Of a stretch of 64,000 bases of DNA, positions 19,592-30,258 are shown in pieces. The DNA is taken from assembly GCF_002940685.1 (NCBI RefSeq), contig NZ_PNFP01000006.1, positions 1 through 64,000 on the forward strand, given 5' to 3'. The notes beneath the pieces are model-generated. The model saw nothing but the letters and a program-made list of their open reading frames with translations. It ran no database searches and was not told the DNA's origin. Source of the stretch: Ensifer adhaerens. Lineage in GTDB: Bacteria; Pseudomonadota; Alphaproteobacteria; Rhizobiales; Rhizobiaceae. Position numbers and translations under genes: made by a program. Every line of letters starts with the position of its first letter. The first letter of the stretch is position 1.

Positions 19592-20831
19592 ATGGAATGG
19601 CGCACACGATTGCTGTCCCTCATCCTGTCTGCCTTGTCTCTCCTGGCGATCTTATGTGTCGCAGACGGTGCGTCGGCTGAAGGAAGCGGAAAGCGATTGG
19701 CGCTGGTCGTCGGCATGTCGAACTACACCGTGGCCGGGGCACTGCCGAACGCAGCACGCGACGCCGAAGCCTTCGACACGTTCCTTAGGGGTCAGGGGTT
19801 TGAAACGAACCTGCTGCTTAACGCCGACCGGAAGGGACTTGCCGCCGCGCTCTCAAGTTTTTCCCGAAAGATCGGCCCTGACGATGTCGCCCTGTTCTAC
19901 TATGCCGGACATGGCATGCAGCTGCATGGAGAGAATTTCCTCGTCGGTACCGATGCAAGGCTCGAAAGCGAGTTCGACGTGCCGGCCGAGACCGTGGCGC
20001 TGTCCGAGATCATCAATGCGCTGGAAAAACGCGCCCGCATTTCGCTGGTCTTCCTCGATGCCTGCCGCAACAATCCGCTCGCCGAGCGGCTGACGCGCGA
20101 AGTGGAAGGTGCCACGCGCGGCGCCGCGATCAGAGGGCTGGCGCCGATCGAAACACAAGGCGGTGGTACGCTCGTGGCCTTTGCCGCAGCACCCGGGCAG
20201 GTGGCGGCCGACGGCACCGACGGGCACTCGCCCTTCGCCGAACGTCGACGGCATCTACAGCGCCACCAAACCCCGCGAATACGACATCGACGACCTGAGA
20301 GGGCTGGAAACCGACGCGCGTGTCTTGAAGGCTGTCGGCTGCCTGCCGCACTACCACATGGTCTATGGCATGTTCCAGAGCCACCTCTACGTCGCCGTCC
20401 AATCGCCCGTCTACGTTCAAGCCTCCACGGCACAATTCTGGACCAAGCTCTGCGGCGCGCATCTGGCGACGATCTCTTCGGAAGCGGAGAACGAATTCGT
20501 TGCCTCGCTCTTCAACTCGGACGAGAGCTTCTTCAACTCCGGCTATGATCCGCGCGGCTCCGTCTCCTATAAAATGGGTCCGTGGATTGGACTCGCCCAG
20601 GCACCTCAGGGCAAGGAGCCGCGGGGCGGCTGGCATTGGGACAACGGCGAACCCATGGTCTATTCGAAGTGGTTTGCCAACATGCCGAACGAGAACAAGC
20701 AAGGCGACGACGTCGGAATGTACTATGCCCATCGAGAGGGCAAGGCGGACGTAAGATCGCTCCGGGTGACGACCTGGGACGATATGGGGCCGCTCGACAG
20801 CACCAGCAGTTTTGTTCTTGAGTTCGAGTAG
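19592..20831 (+). pseudogene. Broken gene: caspase-like peptidase fused to a C-type-lectin-like domain
   Basis: The first part (from 19592) has a signal peptide (residues 1-29) and the p20 half of a caspase-like C14 peptidase: KRLALVVGMSNY, the histidine box FYYAGHGMQ, and the cysteine box FLDACRNNPLAERL. After GTDGHSPF, at about 20238, the frame runs into unrelated sequence. From about 20241 a second frame (to 20831) encodes a C-type-lectin-like domain: AQFWTKLCGAHLATISSEAE, GGWHWDNGEPMVYSKW and TTWDDMG. The rest of the caspase domain and any linker are missing, so a deletion plus frameshift has joined the two. The lectin part retains good coding character. I infer a secreted peptidase that is now inactive or truncated; a sequencing error alone would not explain the missing segment. 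Confidence 0.75.
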
Positions 20832-20833
20832 GT

Positions 20834-23800
20834 TCAGACCACTTCGCGCAGACGCTCCGCCGTCTGCAGGTCGACGGAGACGAGCTGCGATACGCCCTGC
20901 TCCGCCATCGTCACGCCGAACAGGCGGTTCATGCGCGCCATGGTGATCGGGTTGTGGGTGATGATGATGAAGCGGGTCTCGGTCGAAGCCGCCATCTCGT
21001 CCATCAGGTTGCAGTAGCGCTCGACATTGTGGTCGTCGAGCGGCGCGTCCACTTCATCGAGCACGCAGATCGGCGCCGGATTGGTGAGGAACACGGCAAA
21101 GATCAGCGCCATGGCCGTCAGCGCCTGCTCGCCGCCCGAAAGCAGCGTCATCGTCTGCGGCTTCTTGCCCGGCGGACGAGCGAGGATTTCGAGGCCCGCT
21201 TCCAGCGGATCGTCGCTCTCGATCAGTTGCAATTCGGCGGTGCCGCCGCCGAAGAGGTGCGTGAACAGCCGCTGGAACTGGACGTTGACCACATCGAAGG
21301 CGGCGATCAGCCGCTCACGGCCTTCCCGGTTCAGGTTCTGGATGGCGCTTCTGAGCTTGCGGATCGCCTCGATCACGTCGTCGCGCTCCTTCAAGAGAAG
21401 AGCAAGCTTTTCGGAAAGCTCCTTCTGCTCCTCTTCGGCCCGCAGGTTGACCGCACCAAGCCGCTCGCGCTCGATCTTCAGCCGCTCGAGCTCGCGCTCG
21501 ATGTTGCGCATGTCCGGCAGCGCCTCGTCGACGGCAAGCCCGGTCAGGCGCATGACCTCATGCGGCGCGCAAGAGAGCGCCTCCTGGATGCGTGCCTCGA
21601 TCTCGACACGACGCTCACGGGCCGAGACCAGGCGTTCCTCGGCACGGCCGCGCTTTTCGCGCGATTCCGCCAGTTCGGAAAGCGCGGTCGCGGCCTGGCG
21701 ATCTGCCTCGCGCTGCCGGTTTTCGGCCTCGGCAAGGAGATCGGCCGCTTCGCGGCGTGCCGCTTCCGCCTTCTGCAATTCGTTCATCAGCGCCCGGCGC
21801 TTGTCCTCGAACTCGTCGGGCGCGTCGATCAGCTCTTCGACCTCGTCGCGGGCTTCCGCCTCGCGGTCGCGCAGCGTGGCGATGTGTTCCTCGGCGCTCG
21901 CCGCGCGCGCTTTCCAGGTCTGCCGTTCATTGGCAATCGCGGCTATGCGCCGCTGGCGGGCCTCGTTTTCGCGCGCCAGGCCATCATGGGCGGCACGGAA
22001 CTCGGCAACGGACGCGCGATCGGCGGCGACATCGGCCGTCTGGGTGCGCAGCTTCAGCTCCAGTTCCGAGAGATCAGGCGCGTCGGCCAGCGCATCGTTT
22101 GCCGTCTCGATCTGCTCGGCAACTTCCTCGACCTGGGCCTCGATCTGGCTGCGCGATTCGGCAAGCACGGCACGCCGGCGGGCAAGATCGCCGGAGGCGC
22201 GCTCGGCGGCAGCAAGGGCATCGCGTGCTTCGGCGAGCTGCCGGGTGATCATGCGCTGCGCATCACGCGAGAGCCGCAGCCGCTCGTCTTCGGCGCGGAT
22301 GCGGCTGCCGGCCGCCGCCAGTTCGGCCTCGGCGCGGTTGAGCGCCTCCTCGGCACCTTCTGCCTCGGCGTCGAGCTCGGCCAGCCGGTTCTTCTGGGCC
22401 AGCCGCAAGGCGGCCGCACTTGGCGCCTCGGAGCCGGTGACGTGCCCGTCCCAGCGCCAGACGGAACCCTGCTTGGTGACGAGGCTCTGGCCGGGCTTCA
22501 ACAGCGGCAGCAGCCGTTCCGCATCCGCCTCGCTTGCGACGATGCCGATCTGCTTCAGCGCGCGGGTCAAGGCATCCGGCGCCTTCACATGCGCGATCAG
22601 CGGGCTGACACCCTCAGGCAGCTCGCCGTCGCCCGCATGATCTCCTGGCGCGCGCCAATGGGCCGGCGCGTCGGTTTCGAGCGGAGAGTCGAGATCGTCG
22701 CCGAGGGCCGCGCCCAAGGCGGTCTCGAAGCCGCGGTCGACCTTCATCTCCTCGACGACGGCGGGATAGGCGCCGCCTGCGACTGCCTCGAGCATGCGCC
22801 GGATGGTGCGTGCCTCGGTTTCGATGCCGTTCAACACGGCGCGGGCGCGATCGACGGGCTGACGCGCCTCGACCTCCATACGCCGCGCCTCGGCGAGGCT
22901 TTCCTCGATCGCGAGCACATTGCTCTCGGCTTCTTCAAGTGCTGCCTCTGCGACCTCGACCTGGCCCTGCTTTTCGTGCGGATCGGGAAGGGCCGCCATC
23001 TGGCGGTCGAGTTCATCGAGATCGCGCGACTGCTCGCCAAGCTGGCGGGCGAGCCGGGCCTGGCGCTCCGAGAGGTCACGCAGCGTCCGCTCGAGCTGGT
23101 TGCGGCCGGCCTGCGCCTCGGCGCGTTCGGCTGTCAATCGCGCCAGCAGCGCTTCACTATCGGCAAGCTTTTCATTCGCTTCCTCCAGCCGCTCGCGGGC
23201 CTCCGTTGCGCGGTCGTCGGCCTCGGCGAGCATGTCGCCGAGTTCGGCTTCTTCCGCGTCGAGGCGGGCAAGAATGCCGGCATTGTCGACGACAAGCCTT
23301 TCTTCGCGGGCGATGTCCTCGGCAAGCTGCGCCAGGCGGCGCTGCAATTCGTCGCGGCGCCTGAGAATACGGCCGGCATCCTCTTCGAGCTGCGAACGCG
23401 CGATCTGCAGGCGCTGAAGGGCGGCGGCGAACCTCGCTTCGTTCTCGCGCAGCTCCGGCAGCTTCAGGCTGGCGACCGCCTGGTCCTTGGCCGCCTGCAT
23501 CTGCATCTGCGCCTTTTCCGCGACCAGCGCCGTCACCTGGTTGAGCTGGCTTGTCGCCTCGGCCTCCGCCTCCTTGGCCTGCACCCAGCGGATATGGAAC
23601 AGGATCGCCTCATGCTTGCGGATATCGGCCGAGAGCATCTTGAAGCGGTTGGCCTGACGCGACTGGCGCTTGAGGCTCTCGATCTGGCTTTCGAGCTGAG
23701 AGGTCACGTCGTCGAGGCGTTCGAGATTGGTCTCGGCGGCGCGCAGGCGCAGCTCCGCCTCGTGGCGGCGCGAATGCAGGCCGGAGATGCCGGCTGCCTC

Positions 23801-24295
23801 TTCCAAGAGCTGGCGGCGGGCCTGGGGCTTGGCGGAGATCAGTTCGCCGATGCGGCCCTGCCCGACCATCGACGGCGAGCGCGCGCCGGTCGAGGCGTCG
23901 GCAAAGAGAAGCTGCACATCCTTGGCGCGCGCCTCCTTGCCGTTGATGCGGTAGACCGAACCCTGCTCGCGCTCGATGCGGCGGCTGACCTGAATCTCGT
24001 CGCTGTCGTTGAAGGCGGCAGGCGCTGTACGGTCGCTGTTGTCGAGATAGAGGCCGACCTCGGCCGTGTTGCGCGCCGGGCGGTTGCCGGATCCCGAAAA
24101 GATCACGTCGTCCATGCCGGAGGCGCGCATGTTCTTGTAGGAGTTCTCCCCCATCACCCAGCGCAGCGCTTCGACAAGGTTCGACTTGCCGCAGCCGTTC
24201 GGCCCGACGACGCCGGTCAGGCCCCGCTCGATGATGAACTCGGTCGGTTCGACGAAGGACTTGAAGCCCAGCAGGCGGAGCTTGTTGAACTTCAT
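20834..24295 (-). CDS. smc: Chromosome segregation/condensin protein SMC
   Basis: SMC forms the ATPase core of condensin, which organises and helps segregate the chromosome. The 1153-residue protein has the canonical layout: an N-terminal head with Walker A (VVGPNGCGKSN, about residue 31), two long coiled coils rich in E, R, A and L (about 170-500 and 650-970), a hinge with GGAYPAVVEEMKVDRGFETA in between, and a C-terminal head with the signature LLSGGEQALTAMAL and Walker B (PICVLDEVDAPLDD). The kleisin partners ScpA and ScpB are not in this window. It is leftward, with a DsbA-like lipoprotein upstream across a terminator, and its stop nearly abuts the convergent broken gene. Confidence 0.96.
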   Translation of the reverse strand: MKFNKLRLLGFKSFVEPTEFIIERGLTGVVGPNGCGKSNLVEALRWVMGENSYKNMRASGMDDVIFSGSGNRPARNTAEVGLYLDNSDRTAPAAFNDSDEIQVSRRIEREQGSVYRINGKEARAKDVQLLFADASTGARSPSMVGQGRIGELISAKPQARRQLLEEAAGISGLHSRRHEAELRLRAAETNLERLDDVTSQLESQIESLKRQSRQANRFKMLSADIRKHEAILFHIRWVQAKEAEAEATSQLNQVTALVAEKAQMQMQAAKDQAVASLKLPELRENEARFAAALQRLQIARSQLEEDAGRILRRRDELQRRLAQLAEDIAREERLVVDNAGILARLDAEEAELGDMLAEADDRATEARERLEEANEKLADSEALLARLTAERAEAQAGRNQLERTLRDLSERQARLARQLGEQSRDLDELDRQMAALPDPHEKQGQVEVAEAALEEAESNVLAIEESLAEARRMEVEARQPVDRARAVLNGIETEARTIRRMLEAVAGGAYPAVVEEMKVDRGFETALGAALGDDLDSPLETDAPAHWRAPGDHAGDGELPEGVSPLIAHVKAPDALTRALKQIGIVASEADAERLLPLLKPGQSLVTKQGSVWRWDGHVTGSEAPSAAALRLAQKNRLAELDAEAEGAEEALNRAEAELAAAGSRIRAEDERLRLSRDAQRMITRQLAEARDALAAAERASGDLARRRAVLAESRSQIEAQVEEVAEQIETANDALADAPDLSELELKLRTQTADVAADRASVAEFRAAHDGLARENEARQRRIAAIANERQTWKARAASAEEHIATLRDREAEARDEVEELIDAPDEFEDKRRALMNELQKAEAARREAADLLAEAENRQREADRQAATALSELAESREKRGRAEERLVSARERRVEIEARIQEALSCAPHEVMRLTGLAVDEALPDMRNIERELERLKIERERLGAVNLRAEEEQKELSEKLALLLKERDDVIEAIRKLRSAIQNLNREGRERLIAAFDVVNVQFQRLFTHLFGGGTAELQLIESDDPLEAGLEILARPPGKKPQTMTLLSGGEQALTAMALIFAVFLTNPAPICVLDEVDAPLDDHNVERYCNLMDEMAASTETRFIIITHNPITMARMNRLFGVTMAEQGVSQLVSVDLQTAERLREVV

Positions 24296-24350
24296 GCGGA
24301 CGACGCTGGGGCGATAGGACGCCCCCCTCTGCCATCAGTGCAAAACGAAA

Positions 24351-24382
24351 AAACGGGCGCACGGCTGCTGCCGTCGCCCGTT
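24351..24382. terminator. Terminator between the DsbA-like gene and smc
   Basis: AACGGGCG (24351-24358) pairs with CGCCCGTT (24375-24382), extended inward by ACGGC/GCCGT with a bulge. A-rich sequence on the left and T-rich sequence on the right suit termination of the leftward DsbA-like transcript. Confidence 0.75.
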
Positions 24383-24400
24383 TTCAGGAAAAGCGAAGGA

Positions 24401-25237
24401 TCAGAGCTTGCTGTCGATGAGGGCCGACATAACGTCAACCGACATGTCCCCCGAATAGTGATCGCCATTGACGAAGAAGGTCGGCGTCGACTGAACCCCG
24501 AATTCCTTGGCGCCCCGTTGCATAACAGAGTTCACATCATCCAGAAGTTTTTGGTTCGTCAAGCAGGCCTCGAAGCTCTCCTGTGTAAAACCGGCGAGTT
24601 TGGACATCTGCAGCAGGGCGTCGCGGCCATTCTGGGCGGCAGCCCACTGCTGCTGCTGCTTGAAGAGCATCGAGATCATCGGGAAATACTGGCCCTCCGG
24701 AGCGCAACGCGCCAGCATGAAGGCAGCCGCCGCGCGCGGATCGAACGGGAATTCGCGCAGCACGAAGCGGACCTTGCCGCTGTCGACATACTTCGTCTTG
24801 ATCGCCTCGAAGGTGTTGTTGTGGAAGGCGGCGCAATGCGGGCAGGTCATCGACATGTATTCGACGATCGTCACCGGCGCGTTCGCGTCGCCGATCGCCA
24901 TTTCCGGCAGCGCACCCGGCTCCATCAGCTTGGCGACGTCGACTGAACCCTCCGACGAGGGAAGCTCGACCTTGACCGGAGCAGCCGTCGACTGGGCGAC
25001 TTCCGTGCCTGCGGCGGGCTTCGCTTCGGTGGTAGCCGGCGTCGCGGTCGTCGATGCGGTGGTGGTCGCGTCCGTTGCCGGCTTGGTTTCAGCCTTGGCG
25101 GCTTCGGTCGTTGCGGCCGGTGCAGTCGAGGCCGTTTCCTTCTTTTCGTCGCTGCAGGCGGCAAGCACCAAGGCTACGGTTGCGATGGCGGCACCGCTGA
25201 GCAGGCGTTTGGTAAGGTTCATTGCGGAAGCGGACAT
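24401..25237 (-). CDS. DsbA-family thiol-disulfide oxidoreductase, lipoprotein
   Basis: A 278-residue secreted thioredoxin-fold protein. The N terminus has a signal with lipobox (VALVLAAC, cysteine near residue 26), followed by a low-complexity linker of about 60 residues rich in A, T, K, E and P. Then comes the DsbA-like domain with the active site TCPHC (after VTIVEYMSM) and, near the C terminus, the cis-proline region QSTPTFFVNG. It is probably a periplasmic oxidoreductase or isomerase. I chose the ATG at 25237; a second ATG at 25222 is equally possible. The linker may span from the membrane through the periplasm. Confidence 0.88.
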   Translation of the reverse strand: MSASAMNLTKRLLSGAAIATVALVLAACSDEKKETASTAPAATTEAAKAETKPATDATTTASTTATPATTEAKPAAGTEVAQSTAAPVKVELPSSEGSVDVAKLMEPGALPEMAIGDANAPVTIVEYMSMTCPHCAAFHNNTFEAIKTKYVDSGKVRFVLREFPFDPRAAAAFMLARCAPEGQYFPMISMLFKQQQQWAAAQNGRDALLQMSKLAGFTQESFEACLTNQKLLDDVNSVMQRGAKEFGVQSTPTFFVNGDHYSGDMSVDVMSALIDSKL

Positions 25238-25389
25238 GATTTGACCCGTGTTCGGAGGGATTTGCAGTGCGGATTCGATATCTTGCCGCGAAGAGGGCGG
25301 CAAGTAGCCGGGCGTCAACAGAATTCAAAGAATTGTGACCGGGTGATGGTCCAGCCAAAACGCGTCTCGACCGATCTGGTCCCCGGGCT

Positions 25390-25558
25390 TTGAACTTTTG
25401 GCTTCTCGCATGTCGTTTTCGCAAAACCACAGCGCGCGTTTGCGCAAATGCCCTAAAGCGCGTCGCGCTCTTTCAGATTCGCTCCGTGCGCTTTAAGTTA
25501 TTGGTTTGGGCATGTCGTTATCGCAAAACCGCTGCGCACTTTTGCGCGACATGCTCTA
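25390..25558. repeat. Rhizobial palindromic mosaic repeat, compound
   Basis: Two related palindromic modules of the GCATGTCGTTxTCGCAAAAC type, each closing with TTTGCGC and a GCATG-like complement, lie at about 25408-25453 and 25510-25557. Between them is a second module (AAAGCGCGTCGCGCTCTTTC, continuing through CAGATTCGCTCCGTGCGCTTT). From memory, this mosaic composition matches interspersed repeats in rhizobial chromosomes. The right copy is a near-perfect hairpin, whereas the left one is decayed. Its right end covers the stop codon of the DUF721 gene at 25556-25558. Confidence 0.7.
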
Positions 25559-26122
25559 GCGACGCCGCGGATTGAGCACGGCCGTTCCCAGCCGACGCAA
25601 GGCCGCCCTCAGCTCCTCGCTTTCGATGCCTTCGACCATTGCCTCGAGCCGGCGGGCAGGCTCGCCCGATAGCGGCTTCGGCTTGCCGCGGTGTTTCGGC
25701 TGCTGTGAGACGGGCTTTTGAACGATGCGCAGCTGCGCGATCGCATAGAAGCCGAAGAAGCCGTTGATGCGCTGGATCAATTCGCCCTGAGCATGGGTCA
25801 GGAACAGGGCGCGGGCGCCCTCGCAGGCGACCGTCAGGACGCCCGGCTGATGGCCGCCCTCGCCGATGATCTCGGAGGCGCGGCGCGGCCAGGCGATCTT
25901 TTCGGGCCGTGTGCAATCGGCGAAGTCTTCGCCGGCGATTTCGTCCCAGGAGCCGAGCAGCATGGTGTTGATGCCAGCCCGCTTCGCAAGCACCGGGTCG
26001 ATCAGGCCGTTTGCCACTTCGCTGATCTGGACGACGCCCCTCCGGGTCTTCTGCTCTCTCACGTATGGACTTTCTGTAGGCAATGTCGATTGAGCCTTGA
26101 TGCCGCGGCTCCGCTTCGCCAA
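25556..26122 (-). CDS. DUF721/DciA-like protein
   Basis: A 188-residue protein with the DUF721 domain in its middle: RAGINTMLLGSWDEIAGEDFADCTRPEKI, then VLTVACEGARALFLTHAQGELIQRINGFFG. DUF721 proteins related to DciA are thought to help load the replicative helicase; that role here is inferred from the family. The C-terminal third is basic (RIVQKPVSQQPKHRGKPKPL), probably flexible and nucleic-acid-binding. The only start extending the domain fully is a TTG at 26122; a GTG further in is an alternative. It is divergent from mutY with 32 bases between. The 3' end coincides with a mosaic repeat. Confidence 0.75.
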   Translation of the reverse strand: MAKRSRGIKAQSTLPTESPYVREQKTRRGVVQISEVANGLIDPVLAKRAGINTMLLGSWDEIAGEDFADCTRPEKIAWPRRASEIIGEGGHQPGVLTVACEGARALFLTHAQGELIQRINGFFGFYAIAQLRIVQKPVSQQPKHRGKPKPLSGEPARRLEAMVEGIESEELRAALRRLGTAVLNPRRR

Positions 26123-26154
26123 GTATAGGCCGGAAACGGAACTCCCGGCAAATC

Positions 26155-27243
26155 ATGCACGATACGATACCGGCGGCAAACGCCGCGCCCCTGCTTTTGG
26201 AATGGTATGACAGGCACCATCGCGACCTGCCCTGGCGGGTCTCGCCGCCCATGGCGCGTCGAGGCATTGTGGCCAATCCCTATCACGTCTGGCTGTCGGA
26301 GGTCATGCTGCAGCAGACGACCGTGCAGGCGGTGAGGGCCTATTTCGAAAAGTTCCTGGCGCTGTGGCCAAGCGTCGAGGACCTGGCGCGCGCCGACAAC
26401 GAGGACGTAATGAAGGCCTGGGCCGGGCTCGGCTACTATGCCCGCGCCCGCAACCTGAAGAAATGCGCCGAGGCCGTCGCGAACGATCATGGTGGCCGCT
26501 TTCCCGACACCGAAGACGGGCTGAAGTCGCTTCCCGGCATCGGCGACTATACCGCCGCCGCGATCGCTGCGATCGCCTTCAACCGCAGGAGCGCCGTGCT
26601 CGACGGCAATGTCGAGCGGGTGATCTCGCGCCTTTATGCAATCGAAACGCCGCTGCCTGCGGCAAAGCCCGAGATGCGCGCGCGCGTCGCGACGCTCACC
26701 CCCGGCGACCGGCCGGGCGACTTCGCCCAGGCGATGATGGATCTCGGAGCGACGATCTGCACGCCGAAACGGCCCGCCTGCTCGCTCTGTCCTTTCCGCG
26801 GCCACTGTCGCGCGCTTGCCGTCGCCGACCCGGAGACCTTTCCGCGCAAGGCGCAGAAGAAGGACAAGCCGCTCCGGCGCGGCGCCGCCTTCGTCGCGAT
26901 CGACACCGACAACGCGGTCTATCTGCGCAAGCGGGCCGAAACGGGCCTGCTTGGCGGCATGACCGAAGTGCCCGGTACCGACTGGACGTCGCGGCAGGAC
27001 GGCGACACCTCGGTTGCCTCCCAGCCCTTTGCGGCGGTCTGGGAAGATTGCGGCACCATCAGCCACGTGTTCACGCATTTCGAGTTGCGTCTCTCGGTCT
27101 ACCGCGCCAATGTCGCGCGCGCCGGAACGCAGGGCAACGGCTGGTGGGAACCGGTTCATTCGCTGAAAGCCCAGGCGCTGCCAACCGTGATGAAGAAGGC
27201 TATCGCCCAGGCGATCCCGCATGCCTTCAAGGCGGAACGCTAG
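26155..27243 (+). CDS. mutY: A/G-specific adenine DNA glycosylase
   Basis: MutY removes adenine mispaired with 8-oxoguanine in base excision repair. All main features are visible in 362 residues: catalytic E49 in SEVMLQQTTV, the helix-hairpin-helix LPGIGDYTAAAIAAIAF (about 126-142), catalytic D150 in VLDGNV, the [4Fe-4S] ligands C202, C209, C212 and C218 (CX6CX2CX5C), and a C-terminal NUDIX-like domain that recognises 8-oxoG. The ATG at 26155 gives a normal amino terminus. It is followed after 60 bases by a HAD hydrolase on the same strand. Confidence 0.95.
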   Translation: MHDTIPAANAAPLLLEWYDRHHRDLPWRVSPPMARRGIVANPYHVWLSEVMLQQTTVQAVRAYFEKFLALWPSVEDLARADNEDVMKAWAGLGYYARARNLKKCAEAVANDHGGRFPDTEDGLKSLPGIGDYTAAAIAAIAFNRRSAVLDGNVERVISRLYAIETPLPAAKPEMRARVATLTPGDRPGDFAQAMMDLGATICTPKRPACSLCPFRGHCRALAVADPETFPRKAQKKDKPLRRGAAFVAIDTDNAVYLRKRAETGLLGGMTEVPGTDWTSRQDGDTSVASQPFAAVWEDCGTISHVFTHFELRLSVYRANVARAGTQGNGWWEPVHSLKAQALPTVMKKAIAQAIPHAFKAER

Positions 27244-27303
27244 CGCGGTACGGGAACCACCCGTCCCGCTCCAACTCCGAAAGTTCAAGCAGGGAATTCG
27301 TTC

Positions 27304-27921
27304 ATGAGCAGCATCGAGATCCGTCACATCGTCTTCGACATCGGCAAGGTGCTGATCCACTACGATCCCAACCTGCCCTATAGCCGCATCATACCGGATG
27401 AAGCGGAGCGGGAATGGTTTTTCGCCAATGTATGTACCCATGACTGGAACATCGAGCAGGATCGCGGCCGCTCCTGGGAAGAAGCCGAAGCGCTGCTGAT
27501 CAAGGACTTCCCCGAGCGCGAGGAGCACATCCGCGCCTTCCGCAAGTATTGGCAGGAGATGGTGCCGCACGCCTATGTCGAGACGGTATCGCTCCTGGAG
27601 CGGCTGATCGCCGAGGGCCGCGACGTGACGATGCTGACCAACTTCGCCTCCGATACGTTCCGCGAGGCGCAGGTTCTCTACCCCTTCCTGACGCTCCCGC
27701 GCGGCGTCACGGTTTCGGGCGACGTCAAGCTGATCAAGCCCGATATCGCCATCTATGAAACGCACACCCGCGCCTTCGACCTCGATCCGCCGGCGACACT
27801 TTTCATCGACGACAGCATCGCGAATGTCGAAGCTGCCAGACTTGCCGGCTGGCATGCGATCCACTTCGTCGATCCGGAAAAGCTGAAAGTCGACCTCGCA
27901 GCCTACGGCATCCATCCGTAG
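27304..27921 (+). CDS. HAD-family hydrolase (haloacid dehalogenase-like)
   Basis: A 205-residue phosphatase-type hydrolase of the HAD superfamily. Motif I is FDIGKVL, with the nucleophile D and with glycine replacing the second aspartate, as in many YihX-like sugar phosphatases. Motif II is the T of MLTNFA, motif III is KLIKPD, and motif IV is LFIDDS. A small helical cap lies between residues about 20 and 80. The substrate cannot be read. It shares orientation with mutY and sits 60 bases downstream, so the two may be transcribed together. Confidence 0.85.
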   Translation: MSSIEIRHIVFDIGKVLIHYDPNLPYSRIIPDEAEREWFFANVCTHDWNIEQDRGRSWEEAEALLIKDFPEREEHIRAFRKYWQEMVPHAYVETVSLLERLIAEGRDVTMLTNFASDTFREAQVLYPFLTLPRGVTVSGDVKLIKPDIAIYETHTRAFDLDPPATLFIDDSIANVEAARLAGWHAIHFVDPEKLKVDLAAYGIHP

Positions 27922-28026
27922 GCCGGGCGGAACCGCTGATCGCCGGATGCCTCGCTGCGTCCGGCGGCACGATTTCGCCACGAATCGCCAGCACTACCTG
28001 TGATTGCTGTATCGCAGGAGTACTCT

Positions 28027-28959
28027 ATGAATAATTTAGAATTTTCCGTAATCCGTGACGGCGCCGCCAAGGATGCGCTGATCAACGAGTTCTACGCAAG
28101 CGCCGACGCCAGCTTTCGCGACGAGGTTTCGCCGGAAGAGTTCGCGGAACGTTTTTCTGCAGACCGCTTCGTCGTCGCCAGGCGCGGTTCGGAACTGGCC
28201 GGCTGGATCACTGTTCATGCGCCGATCGAACGCGGTGACGAGAGAGCCGCCGATCCCGGATTGCAGGTCATGCCGCCCTCTGATCAGCGCGATCCAGAAA
28301 TTCTGGCGCAGCTCCTTCGGCTTGCAGCCGTCGAGGCAGGGCCAGAGGGCATTATCTGGCACTCCCGCACAACCGCCCTCAACCAGCAGGTCGTCGAAAT
28401 GACCGGTGCGGTCGTGCTTCGGGACCTGTTCCGGACCTGGCAAGCGCCCCGCGAGCGCTGGCAGGCCGCAGCCGCGACGGATGGGGCCATCATCCACGCC
28501 GTCCACATTCCCCTTCCCGAAGATCTCCTCGCAAAGGTCGTGGATTTCCTGACACGCGCGGGAATATCGAACTGCAGTGGCGAGACCTGCACCACGACCT
28601 GGGACGCGGACGCGGTCGCCCAGAGCTTTGCTGACAGGGAGGCGGGCGAGTTGCTGACGCAGATGCTGGAGCATCAGGGCCTCGTCGTCGCCGAGGCCTA
28701 TGCTTTTGTCTGGAGCACAGAAATGATGATCACCATCACCGAACACCAGGCCCCTTTTTCCGGGCTGGTCGCCATGATCGCCGCCCTGCTTCAGCGCTTT
28801 CCTGCCGCTCATCCCGAAATCGGTATCGCCACGGTCGAACTGCAGGAGGATGAAAGAGCGCGCCTCGAGCCTGTGCTCGCAGCCTTAGGCTTTGAAGACA
28901 AGGGACCGCGCACGCTCTTCCATTTGCGATCACGAGACGAAGCATCACGCAGCGGCTGA
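28027..28959 (+). CDS. Hypothetical protein, possibly GNAT-like
   Basis: A 310-residue protein without a clear family. The first 150 residues have the look of an acyltransferase-like fold (EEFAERFSADRFVVARRGSE, then LAGWITVHAP). The second half repeats a similar pattern with AAHPEIGIATVELQEDERAR and a closing GFEDKGPRTLFHLR that resembles the end of GNAT domains. A tandem GNAT is therefore possible but weak. The ATG at 28027 follows AGGAG six bases upstream. It is followed by a perfect terminator, so it ends a transcription unit. Confidence 0.6.
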   Translation: MNNLEFSVIRDGAAKDALINEFYASADASFRDEVSPEEFAERFSADRFVVARRGSELAGWITVHAPIERGDERAADPGLQVMPPSDQRDPEILAQLLRLAAVEAGPEGIIWHSRTTALNQQVVEMTGAVVLRDLFRTWQAPRERWQAAAATDGAIIHAVHIPLPEDLLAKVVDFLTRAGISNCSGETCTTTWDADAVAQSFADREAGELLTQMLEHQGLVVAEAYAFVWSTEMMITITEHQAPFSGLVAMIAALLQRFPAAHPEIGIATVELQEDERARLEPVLAALGFEDKGPRTLFHLRSRDEASRSG

Positions 28960-28970
28960 TACGGAAATAC

Positions 28971-29008
28971 AAACGCCCGGAATCCCCTCAAGAGGATTCC
29001 GGGCGTTT
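28971..29008. terminator. Bidirectional terminator between convergent genes
   Basis: A perfect 15-bp stem (28971-28985 with 28994-29008) around an eight-base loop starts with AAACGCCC and ends with GGGCGTTT. It lies between the convergent unknown gene and ccrM and suits termination on both strands. Confidence 0.88.
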
Positions 29009-29083
29009 AAAGCTCTCCTTCCGGGACTGAAGGTACAAAAACCGGTCGGAGCGCTTTTCGAAGGATCGGGCGGAACTGGTTGA

Positions 29084-30247
<1,164 letters not shown>

Positions 30248-30258
30248 TCATGGAGCTT

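Noticed and set aside
20954-24946. A 1330-residue plus-strand open frame opposite smc and the DsbA-like gene
   Set aside because: It is antisense to a clear smc gene and shows no family motif. Long antisense frames are expected in GC-rich coding DNA.
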